This document shows positions 43,877 through 52,372 of a DNA stretch of 64,000 nucleotides, in pieces (within the stretch, counting starts at the first letter, position 1; every line of letters starts with the position of its first letter). Location: contig CAXXKK010000037.1 of the NCBI GenBank assembly GCA_963676845.2, positions 124,001-188,000 of the forward strand. Direction: 5' to 3'. The stretch comes from G963662675 sp963676845. GTDB taxonomy: Bacteria; Bacteroidota; Bacteroidia; Bacteroidales; Prolixibacteraceae. The notes under the pieces are model-generated. The model was given only the letters and a program-made list of their open reading frames with translations, was not told the DNA's origin and made no database searches. The translations under genes were made by a program, and so were the position numbers.

Positions 43877-43911
43877 TTTCGTAAAATTAAAAACGACAAA
43901 AAAACTATTTT

Positions 43912-44517
43912 ATGATTTCTTCTGCAATCGAATTGCTGGTAATGCTGAACCCATTTGCACTTTTTCTTTATTTAGATCCCATTCGAAAAGATTTGGCTCA
44001 CAAAGAATTTATGTCTGTTATTTTAAAAGCAAGCCTCATCTCTTTCGTTATTTGCCTTATTTTCTTTTTTTCCGGTGAGGCTCTTTTCAGTAAGGTGTTT
44101 CATGTGGACTTTGAAGCTTTTCGGATTTTTGGTGGGATTATTATCTTCTCCTTTGCCTACTTCTACATTGTAAGAGGTCAAAAGGCCATGGTGATGATGA
44201 AAGAAAATCTAAATGACCTCGCATCTGAAATTGCATTGCCCTTTATGGTAGGGGCAGGAACAATTTCAATTAGCATTGTAATTGCTTCCAGACATTCGAT
44301 GGGAATTGGAGTTTCTATTCTTTTTATTGTCTTTGCCGTAAATTACCTTTCAATTTATATCTTAAAAAAAATCAGAGATTCTTTTGATGGGAAAAGGCTA
44401 AAAACAGCTTTCGATAAAAACATGGAAATACTGCTTCGCTTAAATGGATTCTTTATTGGTGCCATAGGCGTAAACATGGTTCTTACAGGCATTCAAAATA
44501 TGTTTGGGTTGATGTAA
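43912..44517 (+). CDS. MarC family integral membrane protein
   Basis: A 201-residue protein with six hydrophobic segments and MarC-type motifs: MLNPFALFLYLDPIRKDL near the N-terminus (about 11-28), FRIFGGIIIFSFAYF, and ALPFMVGAGTISISIVIAS (about 110-128). The biochemical role of the family is unsettled despite its name. It converges with the small membrane gene at 44560. Confidence 0.88.
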   Translation: MISSAIELLVMLNPFALFLYLDPIRKDLAHKEFMSVILKASLISFVICLIFFFSGEALFSKVFHVDFEAFRIFGGIIIFSFAYFYIVRGQKAMVMMKENLNDLASEIALPFMVGAGTISISIVIASRHSMGIGVSILFIVFAVNYLSIYILKKIRDSFDGKRLKTAFDKNMEILLRLNGFFIGAIGVNMVLTGIQNMFGLM

Positions 44518-44559
44518 ATTAATTTGAGTCAAAAAAAAACAGAAACCAAGACAAATTTT

Positions 44560-44808
44560 TTATTTCTGAATTTTTACAGTTGCATATTTCCGTCCTGTTA
44601 GCTGACCAATAAAAAACGCAGCAATCAAAATGGGATAAGTATATAGAGCAAAACCAATATCACTATACACACGAAGGAAGATAACAAAAGGAACAGGGAT
44701 GTGAATATACAACCACCACATCAAGGTAAATTTCTCATGTTTGGATCTCAACATCCCAAAAGGAACATTAATTAAAAATACAATAAGGGCAACTACAACT
44801 AAATCCAT
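44560..44808 (-). CDS. Small membrane protein, function unknown
   Basis: An 82-residue protein with two to three hydrophobic segments (about 4-18, 28-50 and 52-68), the middle containing WWLYIHIPVPFVIFLR, and a basic tail (GRKYATVKIQK). I recognise the sequence style as a conserved hypothetical in Bacteroidota but no named family. Convergent with the MarC-type gene. Confidence 0.65.
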   Translation of the reverse strand: MDLVVVALIVFLINVPFGMLRSKHEKFTLMWWLYIHIPVPFVIFLRVYSDIGFALYTYPILIAAFFIGQLTGRKYATVKIQK

Positions 44809-45048
44809 AGCAAACTTTCTTTCGATACTTAGCTATATCAAACGTTTTGACTCAAAAAGAGTTCAAAAAACACCTTTAGATTAATTAAGGGTTAACAAAA
44901 GTACCTGATAGTTCACTAATCACAAGCACTTTAAGAAACATCAACAGCAATCGAAAAATAAAACTACCTTTGCAGCTCAATTTTCGCATCGATGGCATAG
45001 GGGTTTATTTCAATATGTAATTTTTCATGTCATCAGTGCTATTTGGGG

Positions 45049-45067
45049 GAAAAGCATGTTGCTTTTC
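45049..45067 (+). promoter_or_regulatory. Leader hairpin before the DEAD-box helicase
   Basis: GAAAAGCA-TGT-TGCTTTTC is a perfect 8-pair stem with a 3-base loop, ending 17 bases before the ATG at 45085. A TACCTTTG element at 44965-44972 fits a -7 box, giving a leader of about 105 bases, but no TTTG lies at the right distance. A cold- or helicase-responsive leader is possible. Confidence 0.4.
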
Positions 45068-45084
45068 TGTAAAATATATTAACG

Positions 45085-46761
45085 ATGACATTTGAACAAA
45101 CGGGTTTGAAATCCGAAATTATTAGCGCCATTTCAGAAATGGGCTTTGTGGAACCTACACCTATTCAGGAAAAAACCATTCCTCATCTTTTAGAAAACAC
45201 AAACGACTTAGTAGCGCTGGCACAAACAGGAACAGGTAAAACTGCTGCCTTTGGCTTGCCTCTACTTCATAAAATTGATACAAATTCGAAAGATGTTCAG
45301 GCATTAATTTTATGCCCTACACGTGAACTTTGTTTACAAATTACCCGCGATTTAGAATCCTTTTCAAAAAATATCAGAGGCTTTAAAAATATTGCCGTAT
45401 ATGGTGGTGCAGACATTGGCAAACAAATGCGTGAACTTCGCAGCGGAGGTCAGATTGTTGTAGGAACACCGGGAAGAACACACGACTTAATTCGCAGGAA
45501 AGCTCTTAAAGTAAACAACATTAAATGGTTGGTACTTGATGAAGCTGATGAAATGCTAACCATGGGTTTCAAAGAGGAAATGGATGCCATTTTAGCTGAA
45601 ACTCCTGCCATTAAGCAAACACTTTTATTCTCAGCAACCATGCCTAAAGAAATTGCTGAGATGTCGAAAAAATACCTGAATAACCCAGATGAGTTATCGG
45701 TAGGGAAACGTAATGCAGGAGCTGAAAATGTAGAACACCATTACTATGTAGTACAGGCCAGAGATAAATATGCGACCTTAAAAAGAATCGCGGATAATTA
45801 TCCGAATTGCTATGCGATTGTTTTCTGTCGCACAAGAATGGAAACCCGAGATGTAGCTGAAAAATTTGTGGCTGATGGCTATAATGCTGATGCCCTTCAT
45901 GGCGATCTGTCACAAGCACAACGTGACCATGTAATGAGTCGTTTCCGTTCAAAGAATATTCAAATGCTGGTTGCAACAGATGTGGCTGCACGTGGCTTGG
46001 ACGTTAACGAACTAACTCACGTGATCAACTACAGCATGCCAGATGATCCTGAAGTTTACATCCACCGAAGTGGACGTACCGGACGCGCCGGGAAAAAAGG
46101 GATTTCAGTTTCTATTCTACACATGCGAGAAACAGGGAAACTTAGACAAATAGAAAATGTTGCCCGCAAAAAGTTTATCCACAAACTGGTTCCTAACGGA
46201 GAAGAAATTTGTAATGTGCAATTAATGCACTTCATCGAAAAAGTTGTTCAGGTTGAAGTGGATGACAGCAAAATTGATCCTTATCTTTCTGCCATAAAAG
46301 AACAGTTTGAAGGACTTACCAGCGAAGAAGTTTTAAAGAAATTTGTATCGGTAGAGCTTAACCGATTCTTATCATATTACCAAAATGCACGCGACCTGAA
46401 TGTTAAAGACAGACAACAGGACAGAGATCGCAGACCTTCAAAAAAAGGCAACGGCAGAAATAATTTTGAACGTGTAAACTTTTCTCGTTTATTTATTAAT
46501 GCAGGTAAAAAGCAGAATCTAAATGCATCCCGACTTCTGGGAATCATAAACGATAACCTTAAAAAGAAAAATATTGAAATCGGGAAAATTGACATTCAAC
46601 GTAAATTTTCATTCTTTGAAATTGACAGCAATTACGAAAAAGAGCTAATCCAAAAAATGAAAAAAGCCTCCATTGATGGACACAGCATAAATGTTGAAAA
46701 AGTTACTGGACAAGAAAAACCATCTTACCCAAAAGGAAGAAAGAGAAAACGTAAAAAATAA
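45085..46761 (+). CDS. DEAD-box ATP-dependent RNA helicase with DbpA-type RNA-binding domain
   Basis: A 558-residue helicase of the CsdA/DeaD type. All motifs are seen: Q motif FVEPTPIQ, motif I AQTGTGKT (about 50-57), PTREL, TPGR, DEAD, SAT, and HRSGRTGR in domain 2. After a linker with acidic and basic clusters, residues about 470-540 form the DbpA RNA-binding fold (RLFINAGKKQNLNASRLLGII), and the C-terminus is very basic (PKGRKRKRKK). It acts in ribosome assembly and RNA turnover, often cold-induced. Its leader carries a hairpin and a terminator follows. Confidence 0.95.
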   Translation: MTFEQTGLKSEIISAISEMGFVEPTPIQEKTIPHLLENTNDLVALAQTGTGKTAAFGLPLLHKIDTNSKDVQALILCPTRELCLQITRDLESFSKNIRGFKNIAVYGGADIGKQMRELRSGGQIVVGTPGRTHDLIRRKALKVNNIKWLVLDEADEMLTMGFKEEMDAILAETPAIKQTLLFSATMPKEIAEMSKKYLNNPDELSVGKRNAGAENVEHHYYVVQARDKYATLKRIADNYPNCYAIVFCRTRMETRDVAEKFVADGYNADALHGDLSQAQRDHVMSRFRSKNIQMLVATDVAARGLDVNELTHVINYSMPDDPEVYIHRSGRTGRAGKKGISVSILHMRETGKLRQIENVARKKFIHKLVPNGEEICNVQLMHFIEKVVQVEVDDSKIDPYLSAIKEQFEGLTSEEVLKKFVSVELNRFLSYYQNARDLNVKDRQQDRDRRPSKKGNGRNNFERVNFSRLFINAGKKQNLNASRLLGIINDNLKKKNIEIGKIDIQRKFSFFEIDSNYEKELIQKMKKASIDGHSINVEKVTGQEKPSYPKGRKRKRKK

Positions 46762-46769
46762 AATAAGAA

Positions 46770-46805
46770 GGGTTGCTTTAACGAAAAAGCAACCCTTTAT
46801 TTTTA
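46770..46805. terminator. Bidirectional terminator between helicase and DUF1080 genes
   Basis: GGGTTGCTTT (46770-46779) and AAAGCAACCC (46786-46795) pair perfectly over 10 bases with a 6-base loop; T-rich on the plus side, shared by the convergent minus-strand gene. Confidence 0.85.
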
Positions 46806-46818
46806 GTTCTTTAGAGAC

Positions 46819-47592
46819 TTACAAATTAGGCATTGAAGATATGCTTTCCAATTCAATACTTTGAATAAACATTTCGCCCCCTTCTGACTGAATTTGAATT
46901 TTACCTTTCGTCAAAGGAGTTGTATCTCCATCCACAATTTTGGTGATATTATCACATTCCATAACCTTAACACCATTCACTACATGGATTGTTTTTTGAC
47001 CATAAGCATATAACTCAATTACATTCCATTCGCCATGCTCATTCTCATTATCTATACTCTTACTGGCAATTTCGCCACCTTCCATATCATCACCAAATGA
47101 TGTTAGCTTTCCCTTTTCATCGTATTGATTATCCTCATTCACTTTAATATCAAAAGCGGTTAATCCCATAGAGTAGGCATCACCGTTACTTCCGGTTTTT
47201 AACTGACATTCAATAGAGCTCATCCAGGTAGCTAGGGCAAAACCAAAGTCGCCATAACTATGATACAATAAGCCACTGTTAAAATCAGTATACTTTGTAG
47301 TTCCCCATTTATAAACAAGGGTTAAGTGATAATTGCCATACTCTTCTTTTGTAGCAATTGAAGCATTAACATCACCTGAGATACGAATCACTTTTTCGCC
47401 ATCAAGATCCACAACTGAATACACACTTTCAGGTGTGGCTTTTTCTTTCAAGTCATCAAACCCGCTTAACGCCGAGCCAATATAAATATCCCAGTTACTA
47501 AAATCTTTCCCATTAAATAAAGAGGTTACACGTTGTGCTTGCGAATTAAAGCACAAAACAATGAGAAATGAAATAATAAAAATCTTTTTCAT
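46819..47592 (-). CDS. DUF1080 (3-keto-disaccharide hydrolase-like) exported protein
   Basis: A 257-residue protein with a signal peptide (KKIFIISFLIVLCFNSQAQ). The concanavalin-like DUF1080 domain covers the rest: VTSLFNGKDFSNWDIYIG at its start, DVNASIATKEEYGNYHLTLVYKWG, SGLLYHSYGD, ECQLKTGSNGD, NEHGEWNVIELYAYGQKTIHVVNGVKVM and QIQSEGGEMFIQSIEL at its end. Members hydrolyse 3-keto-glycosides or bind sugars; the substrate here is unknown. Single gene, with a shared terminator on one side. Confidence 0.9.
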   Translation of the reverse strand: MKKIFIISFLIVLCFNSQAQRVTSLFNGKDFSNWDIYIGSALSGFDDLKEKATPESVYSVVDLDGEKVIRISGDVNASIATKEEYGNYHLTLVYKWGTTKYTDFNSGLLYHSYGDFGFALATWMSSIECQLKTGSNGDAYSMGLTAFDIKVNEDNQYDEKGKLTSFGDDMEGGEIASKSIDNENEHGEWNVIELYAYGQKTIHVVNGVKVMECDNITKIVDGDTTPLTKGKIQIQSEGGEMFIQSIELESISSMPNL

Positions 47593-47620
47593 AATAGTTG
47601 GTTAGTATGTTTAATTTCAT

Positions 47621-47655
47621 AAAAAAACTGCCCTATAAATATAAGGCAGTTTTTC
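47621..47655 (-). terminator. Terminator of the 83-residue regulator gene
   Basis: AAAAACTGCC (47623-47632) and GGCAGTTTTT (47645-47654) form a 10-pair stem; on the minus strand it ends in a T-run. Confidence 0.8.
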
Positions 47656-47676
47656 ATATGTGAAAATTTTTTGTTT

Positions 47677-47928
47677 TTAATGAACTTCTTCAATAATTTC
47701 TTCTGCTCTATCCAATATCTCTGAGCTATCCAATAATACAACCCCACCATTGGGTCCCGGTTCAATGTGTAATCCTACAGATCTACCCCGATCGTAATTT
47801 GATCCTCCGAAATAATTCCTGACGGTTTCAACCTCAAGATCGAACTCTTGAGCAATTTGGCGGATTGAACCTTCAGGTAAACTGTCTTTGATCTTACGTA
47901 GCTCATTGAATGTGATTTTCCTCTCCAT
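47677..47928 (-). CDS. Small Bacteroidota DNA-binding protein
   Basis: An 83-residue protein with a clear helix-turn-helix in the first half (FNELRKIKDSLPEGSIRQIAQEFDLEVETVRNYFG, residues 7-41), then a short beta segment (GLHIEPGPNGGVVLLDSSE) and an acidic helix at the end (LDRAEEIIEEV). I recognise it as a small conserved protein of this phylum, role unknown; a nucleoid or regulatory function is likely. Monocistronic, with its own terminator. Confidence 0.82.
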   Translation of the reverse strand: MERKITFNELRKIKDSLPEGSIRQIAQEFDLEVETVRNYFGGSNYDRGRSVGLHIEPGPNGGVVLLDSSEILDRAEEIIEEVH

Positions 47929-48131
47929 GGCAGTAAAATTTTTATGGGTTAATAACTAAAATATCTAAAACTTGCATTAAAGTTAAAGTTAATAATTTAA
48001 TAACGTAAATATTACCCCCGATTGTTATATGTTGTAAAAAACATTTGTCTATTTGAACATTTCAGAACATACGTGAACCGTTACCTATAGAAGCACTAAC
48101 CTAAGAATCAACACGTAAGGTTTAACTTTTT

Positions 48132-51101
48132 TTAATACTTCCAACCTTCTTTCATACAATCATAAATAGCTTGGTGAAGCTCCGGCCTAAGGTTTAGTTC
48201 TGTTATTTTATTGTTGTCCCGGGTTGGATATACCCTATTGGAGCAAAAAACTAATAACATTTTATTTTGGGGATCTGCCCAAGTAAAAATACCTGTATAA
48301 CCGGTATGTCCAAAGCTTTCTGGACTTGCATCAACAGCAGGATAAGCATCAATCAATTCGTTTTCATCGTTGTCAATATAAGGCTTATCAAACCCCAAAC
48401 CACGCCTGTTATCATTTTCCGGATACTGAATACGTGTAAATTCAGCGACACTGGTAGAATCAAGCAATTGCTCTCCCCCATAGTAACCGTTTTGCAAATA
48501 CATCTGCATGATTTTAGCCAGGTCATTTACCGTACCAAATAAGCCTGCATTTCCGGACAAACCCCCTAACATAGAAGCCCCTTCATCATGAACAAATCCA
48601 CGAAGCAGTTCTTTCCTGAAACTATCATCCTGCTCTGTTGGAACAATCTGTTCCATAGGATAATATCGATAAGCATTATAAGTAACGGAATTAGCTCCTA
48701 AAGGCTTATAAAACGTATTCTTTAAGTAGGTCTCGAAATCTTCCCCGGTAAGATCTTCAATAACCCGAGGATAAATCATAAATGCTAAATCAGAATACCT
48801 ATACCTTGATCTGGAATAAAGTTCCGAGTTATCAATTTCATCATAAATTTCACGAATATAATTTCTAGCCATATAGAGATGCGAAGAAATTCTGACATTA
48901 AAATCTTCAGTAGGTCTATCCTGATAAATTGAAGCACGCAACCTTCCCGAAGGAGTTAAAGTGTTTTGCCAAAACTGAATCCCGGCCCTCAAACGTGCCT
49001 GATGTGTCAATATCTCACGGGAGGTAATCTTTTCCTTATCAGTTCCACGAAAACCCGGCCAATAAAATGAAAAAGGCAAGTCCAGATTATACTGATTATC
49101 GCCATACAACTTTATTAATGAAGGAATAACACTTGTGACTTTCGTTACCGATGCCCAATCGTATATATTTTCTTTTACAACAGGCTCCAATGTATCGTAA
49201 GTCAGGTAACCGTAACATTTATGGAAGATCACATCCCCATCTACAGCCACTAAGATCTGACACCCCGGATAAGCTCCTTCAGTTAAGCCCAACTCCGCCA
49301 GGCTATCAATCTTATGATTTAGTAATTCGGATGAAATTCCTGTTTCTTCAGGGATTGTATATTTAAACCTACCATTTTTTTTTACCGTCAGCCCTTCATT
49401 CAACTTAAATGAAGAATTTACATTGACAGGTAGTTTCCCATTCACATTGATGGCTCCAAAAATTGCCTGAGCTGCTAACTCCTGGGTAATTACATTTTCC
49501 TGATAGGTCACTAACAAAGCTTCAACATCCTCAATTCCAGGAATAGAATTTAAGGCGTAAGGATTACCGAACAAGGCTACTGCCCTTCTGAACTCACTAG
49601 TTTGCGTAAGAAACTCTCCAACCGATGAATCTATTCCGTAGTTTCCGGAATTAGATAGGTTCATGCCATGAATTCCGCACACTAGTAAATTATAAGGACG
49701 CAAGAGTGGTACCAAATGAGCAACATCTTCAGAGCTTGCATCTTCTTTTAAATTAAAAAAATCAACATTCGTGTAATTTGCAGCCATCTTCTGAAAAGAT
49801 GTTTCACTTTCGCTTCCAACAGATACTACAGCAATTTTAAACCTTTCCAGATTTTGGATAGGAATAAGTTGTCCTTCATTTTTTAATAGTGTTAATGACT
49901 GCTCATGTAACAAACGTTTTGTTAGCTGATATTTTGCATTATTTAGATCCTCATCCAATCCCTCCAATGGAATTGATGAAAACTCGTCCAATCCAGCCCA
50001 CTTTTTCAATGCAAGGATTTTTCGACACTTTTCATCAATTTCCATCTGACTAATTTCTCCATCCTGTATTGCCAACTTAACCGCATTAATTGCAGCAGAA
50101 AGATTCGGCACTATTTCCAACAAATCATTTCCGGCTTTCAACGCAAGCACTGAGGCCTCTGCAGAACCATATGCATCGGTAATTCCCTGCATATTCATTC
50201 CATCGGTAATAATAATACCTTCAAATTTCAGATCCTCAATAAGTTTCTTATGAACAATATTATAGGATAATGAAGAAGGAGTTTTCCCATCCGGTTCCAT
50301 AACCGACAATTGTAAATGAGCTGTCATTATTCCGCCAATTCCCTCATTAATTAATGATTTAAAAGGGAAAAGTTCCACATCATTAAGCCGATCCATATCA
50401 TGACTAACAACAGGTAATCCCAGATGAGAATCTGTTTTTGTATCTCCATGTCCGGGAAAATGTTTAGCAACAGCGAGAATTCCTGCATCCTGCATCCCCT
50501 TGGCATAAAGCCAGGTTTTTTCAGCTACATTCTGAGGATCCTCACCAAAACTCCGATAATTGATAACTGGATTTTCGGGATTGCTGTTCACATCAGCGAC
50601 AGGTGCCAAATTAACATGCACTCCTATTCGTTTTAATTGCTCACCGACTTCTTTCCCCATTTCATAAATCAGGCTATCCTGCTGAATTGCCCCCAAAGCC
50701 ATTTGCACCGGATACTTAGGAGTGTTATCTAACCGAAAACCAGGCCCCCATTCTGCATCCATGGTTACCAACAAAGGAATATCACTAATTGCCTGCAATT
50801 GATTCGTTATTTGCACTTGATTTTCAGGTTTCCCTCTCATGAATATTAGCCCCCCCACATGATATTGCTCAACTTCACTTTTAAGTTCGTCTAACTTATC
50901 CAGGTTTTCACCATATGCCTGAAGTATAAACAGTTGCCCAATTTTCTGATCCAGGGTCATCTCAGACAGTGTTTTTTCAACCCAGGGATCATTTTTGAAA
51001 TTCAAAAACTCAGGAGATGTTTGAGCATCTGCAGTTTTTACAATCAGAGCAATAAATAGAAATGAATATATATATCGAAATAGGAAGGTCATACGTTTCA
51101 T
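48132..51101 (-). CDS. NagZ-like beta-N-acetylglucosaminidase (GH3) fused to serine beta-lactamase-like hydrolase
   Basis: A 989-residue exported protein (signal peptide ending KTADA). Residues about 35-390 are a NagZ-type GH3 barrel: AKHFPGHGDTKTDSHLGLP with the Asp-His catalytic dyad and IIITDGMNMQGI with the nucleophile Asp. Residues about 400-590 are the GH3 second domain. Residues about 600-989 are a class C beta-lactamase/AmiE-like hydrolase with S651-V-T-K654, YSDLAF and HTGYTG. It should remove GlcNAc from muropeptides or cell-wall glycans and cut an amide or ester in the same molecule. It is divergent from NamZ and a symporter, matching the gene set ybbC-ybbD-ybbE of Bacillus. Confidence 0.93.
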   Translation of the reverse strand: MKRMTFLFRYIYSFLFIALIVKTADAQTSPEFLNFKNDPWVEKTLSEMTLDQKIGQLFILQAYGENLDKLDELKSEVEQYHVGGLIFMRGKPENQVQITNQLQAISDIPLLVTMDAEWGPGFRLDNTPKYPVQMALGAIQQDSLIYEMGKEVGEQLKRIGVHVNLAPVADVNSNPENPVINYRSFGEDPQNVAEKTWLYAKGMQDAGILAVAKHFPGHGDTKTDSHLGLPVVSHDMDRLNDVELFPFKSLINEGIGGIMTAHLQLSVMEPDGKTPSSLSYNIVHKKLIEDLKFEGIIITDGMNMQGITDAYGSAEASVLALKAGNDLLEIVPNLSAAINAVKLAIQDGEISQMEIDEKCRKILALKKWAGLDEFSSIPLEGLDEDLNNAKYQLTKRLLHEQSLTLLKNEGQLIPIQNLERFKIAVVSVGSESETSFQKMAANYTNVDFFNLKEDASSEDVAHLVPLLRPYNLLVCGIHGMNLSNSGNYGIDSSVGEFLTQTSEFRRAVALFGNPYALNSIPGIEDVEALLVTYQENVITQELAAQAIFGAINVNGKLPVNVNSSFKLNEGLTVKKNGRFKYTIPEETGISSELLNHKIDSLAELGLTEGAYPGCQILVAVDGDVIFHKCYGYLTYDTLEPVVKENIYDWASVTKVTSVIPSLIKLYGDNQYNLDLPFSFYWPGFRGTDKEKITSREILTHQARLRAGIQFWQNTLTPSGRLRASIYQDRPTEDFNVRISSHLYMARNYIREIYDEIDNSELYSRSRYRYSDLAFMIYPRVIEDLTGEDFETYLKNTFYKPLGANSVTYNAYRYYPMEQIVPTEQDDSFRKELLRGFVHDEGASMLGGLSGNAGLFGTVNDLAKIMQMYLQNGYYGGEQLLDSTSVAEFTRIQYPENDNRRGLGFDKPYIDNDENELIDAYPAVDASPESFGHTGYTGIFTWADPQNKMLLVFCSNRVYPTRDNNKITELNLRPELHQAIYDCMKEGWKY

Positions 51102-51202
51102 TGATTTAGATATACGAAAATAATAAAGTTATTATTTCCTATTAAGCATTCAACGGTTTTTAAGCTCATTTTCTTACATTAGTAATTCTAAAAGAACAAC
51201 TG

Positions 51203-52372
51203 ATGCGACAAAGCCTTTTCCTTCTGATTTTTTACTTAATCATTGCAAATGCATGCGCCCAAACCATTCAAACCGGAGCAGAGCAAACAGATAAATACAT
51301 TGAGCTTTTGAGTGCAAAGAAAGTGGGATTAGTTGTTAATCAAACATCTCAGGTAAATGGAATTCATTTAATAGATTTTCTTTTAGAAGAGGGAGTTCTG
51401 GTTGAAAAGATATTTGCTCCCGAACATGGATTCCGAGGCGACGCTGATCCAGGAGAAGTTGTTGATGATGACGTTGACGCAAAAACAGGACTTCCTGTGA
51501 TTTCACTTTATGGCGACAATAAAAAACCAACAAGTTCTCAGCTTCAGGATCTGGATGTTCTCATTTTTGATATTCAGGATGTTGGTGTTCGTTTTTATAC
51601 CTACATCAGCACAATGCACTACGTTATGGAAGCCTGTGCAGAAAATGAGGTTCCATTAATAATTCTGGATCGTCCAAATCCAAACGGTGACTATATTGCG
51701 GGACCAATCCTTAAAAAAGAATTTAAATCATTCGTAGGAATGCATCCAATTCCCATTGTTCACGGATGCACCCTTGGAGAAATGGCTCTGATGATAAATG
51801 GTGAAGGTTGGCTAGATAATGAGATTACATGTGATGTAACCGTTATCCCTGTTAAAAATTATACACACCAAACGGCATATTCACTCCCGGTAAAACCATC
51901 GCCCAATTTACCGACTGATATTTCAATCAGGCTCTACCCTTCCCTCTGTTTTTTTGAAGCAACGAATGTGAGTATCGGACGGGGAACTTATTTTCCGTTT
52001 CAGGTTATTGGGTATCCCAATTCGGAATTTGGGGAATTTCAGTTTACTCCGCAAAGCATTCCTGGAATGTCAACAAATCCGAAACAGGAAGGCAAGCTTT
52101 GCTATGGTGAAGATCTAAGAAATACAGCATTATCACATACTTTTACAATTTCATATTTTCTGAAATATTATTCCCTTTTCCCCAATGAATCTGATTTTTT
52201 AAGTTCCGAAAGCTGGCTTAACCTGCTGACCGGAACAGACGAATTCATTAAAGATATTAGAGCAGGGAAATCGATTGAAGAAATTGAATTATCCTGGGAA
52301 AATGACTTAAAAGAGTATCGCAAAATGCGCCAAAAATATTTGTTATACCCCGATGATACACAGATAAGATGA
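51203..52372 (+). CDS. namZ: NamZ-like exo-beta-N-acetylmuramidase (DUF1343)
   Basis: A 389-residue exported enzyme (signal peptide ending NACAQ). DUF1343 motifs are KKVGLVVNQTSQV, FAPEHGFRGDADPGE, LIFDIQDVGVRFYTYISTM, ILDRPNPNGDYIAG, IVHGCTLGEMA and SPNLPT. NamZ, characterised in Bacillus subtilis, releases MurNAc from the non-reducing end of peptidoglycan glycans. It is divergent from the GH3-hydrolase fusion that releases GlcNAc, so together they would degrade the wall glycan from its end. Its stop overlaps the next gene (ATGA), so the symporter is probably co-translated. Confidence 0.93.
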   Translation: MRQSLFLLIFYLIIANACAQTIQTGAEQTDKYIELLSAKKVGLVVNQTSQVNGIHLIDFLLEEGVLVEKIFAPEHGFRGDADPGEVVDDDVDAKTGLPVISLYGDNKKPTSSQLQDLDVLIFDIQDVGVRFYTYISTMHYVMEACAENEVPLIILDRPNPNGDYIAGPILKKEFKSFVGMHPIPIVHGCTLGEMALMINGEGWLDNEITCDVTVIPVKNYTHQTAYSLPVKPSPNLPTDISIRLYPSLCFFEATNVSIGRGTYFPFQVIGYPNSEFGEFQFTPQSIPGMSTNPKQEGKLCYGEDLRNTALSHTFTISYFLKYYSLFPNESDFLSSESWLNLLTGTDEFIKDIRAGKSIEEIELSWENDLKEYRKMRQKYLLYPDDTQIR

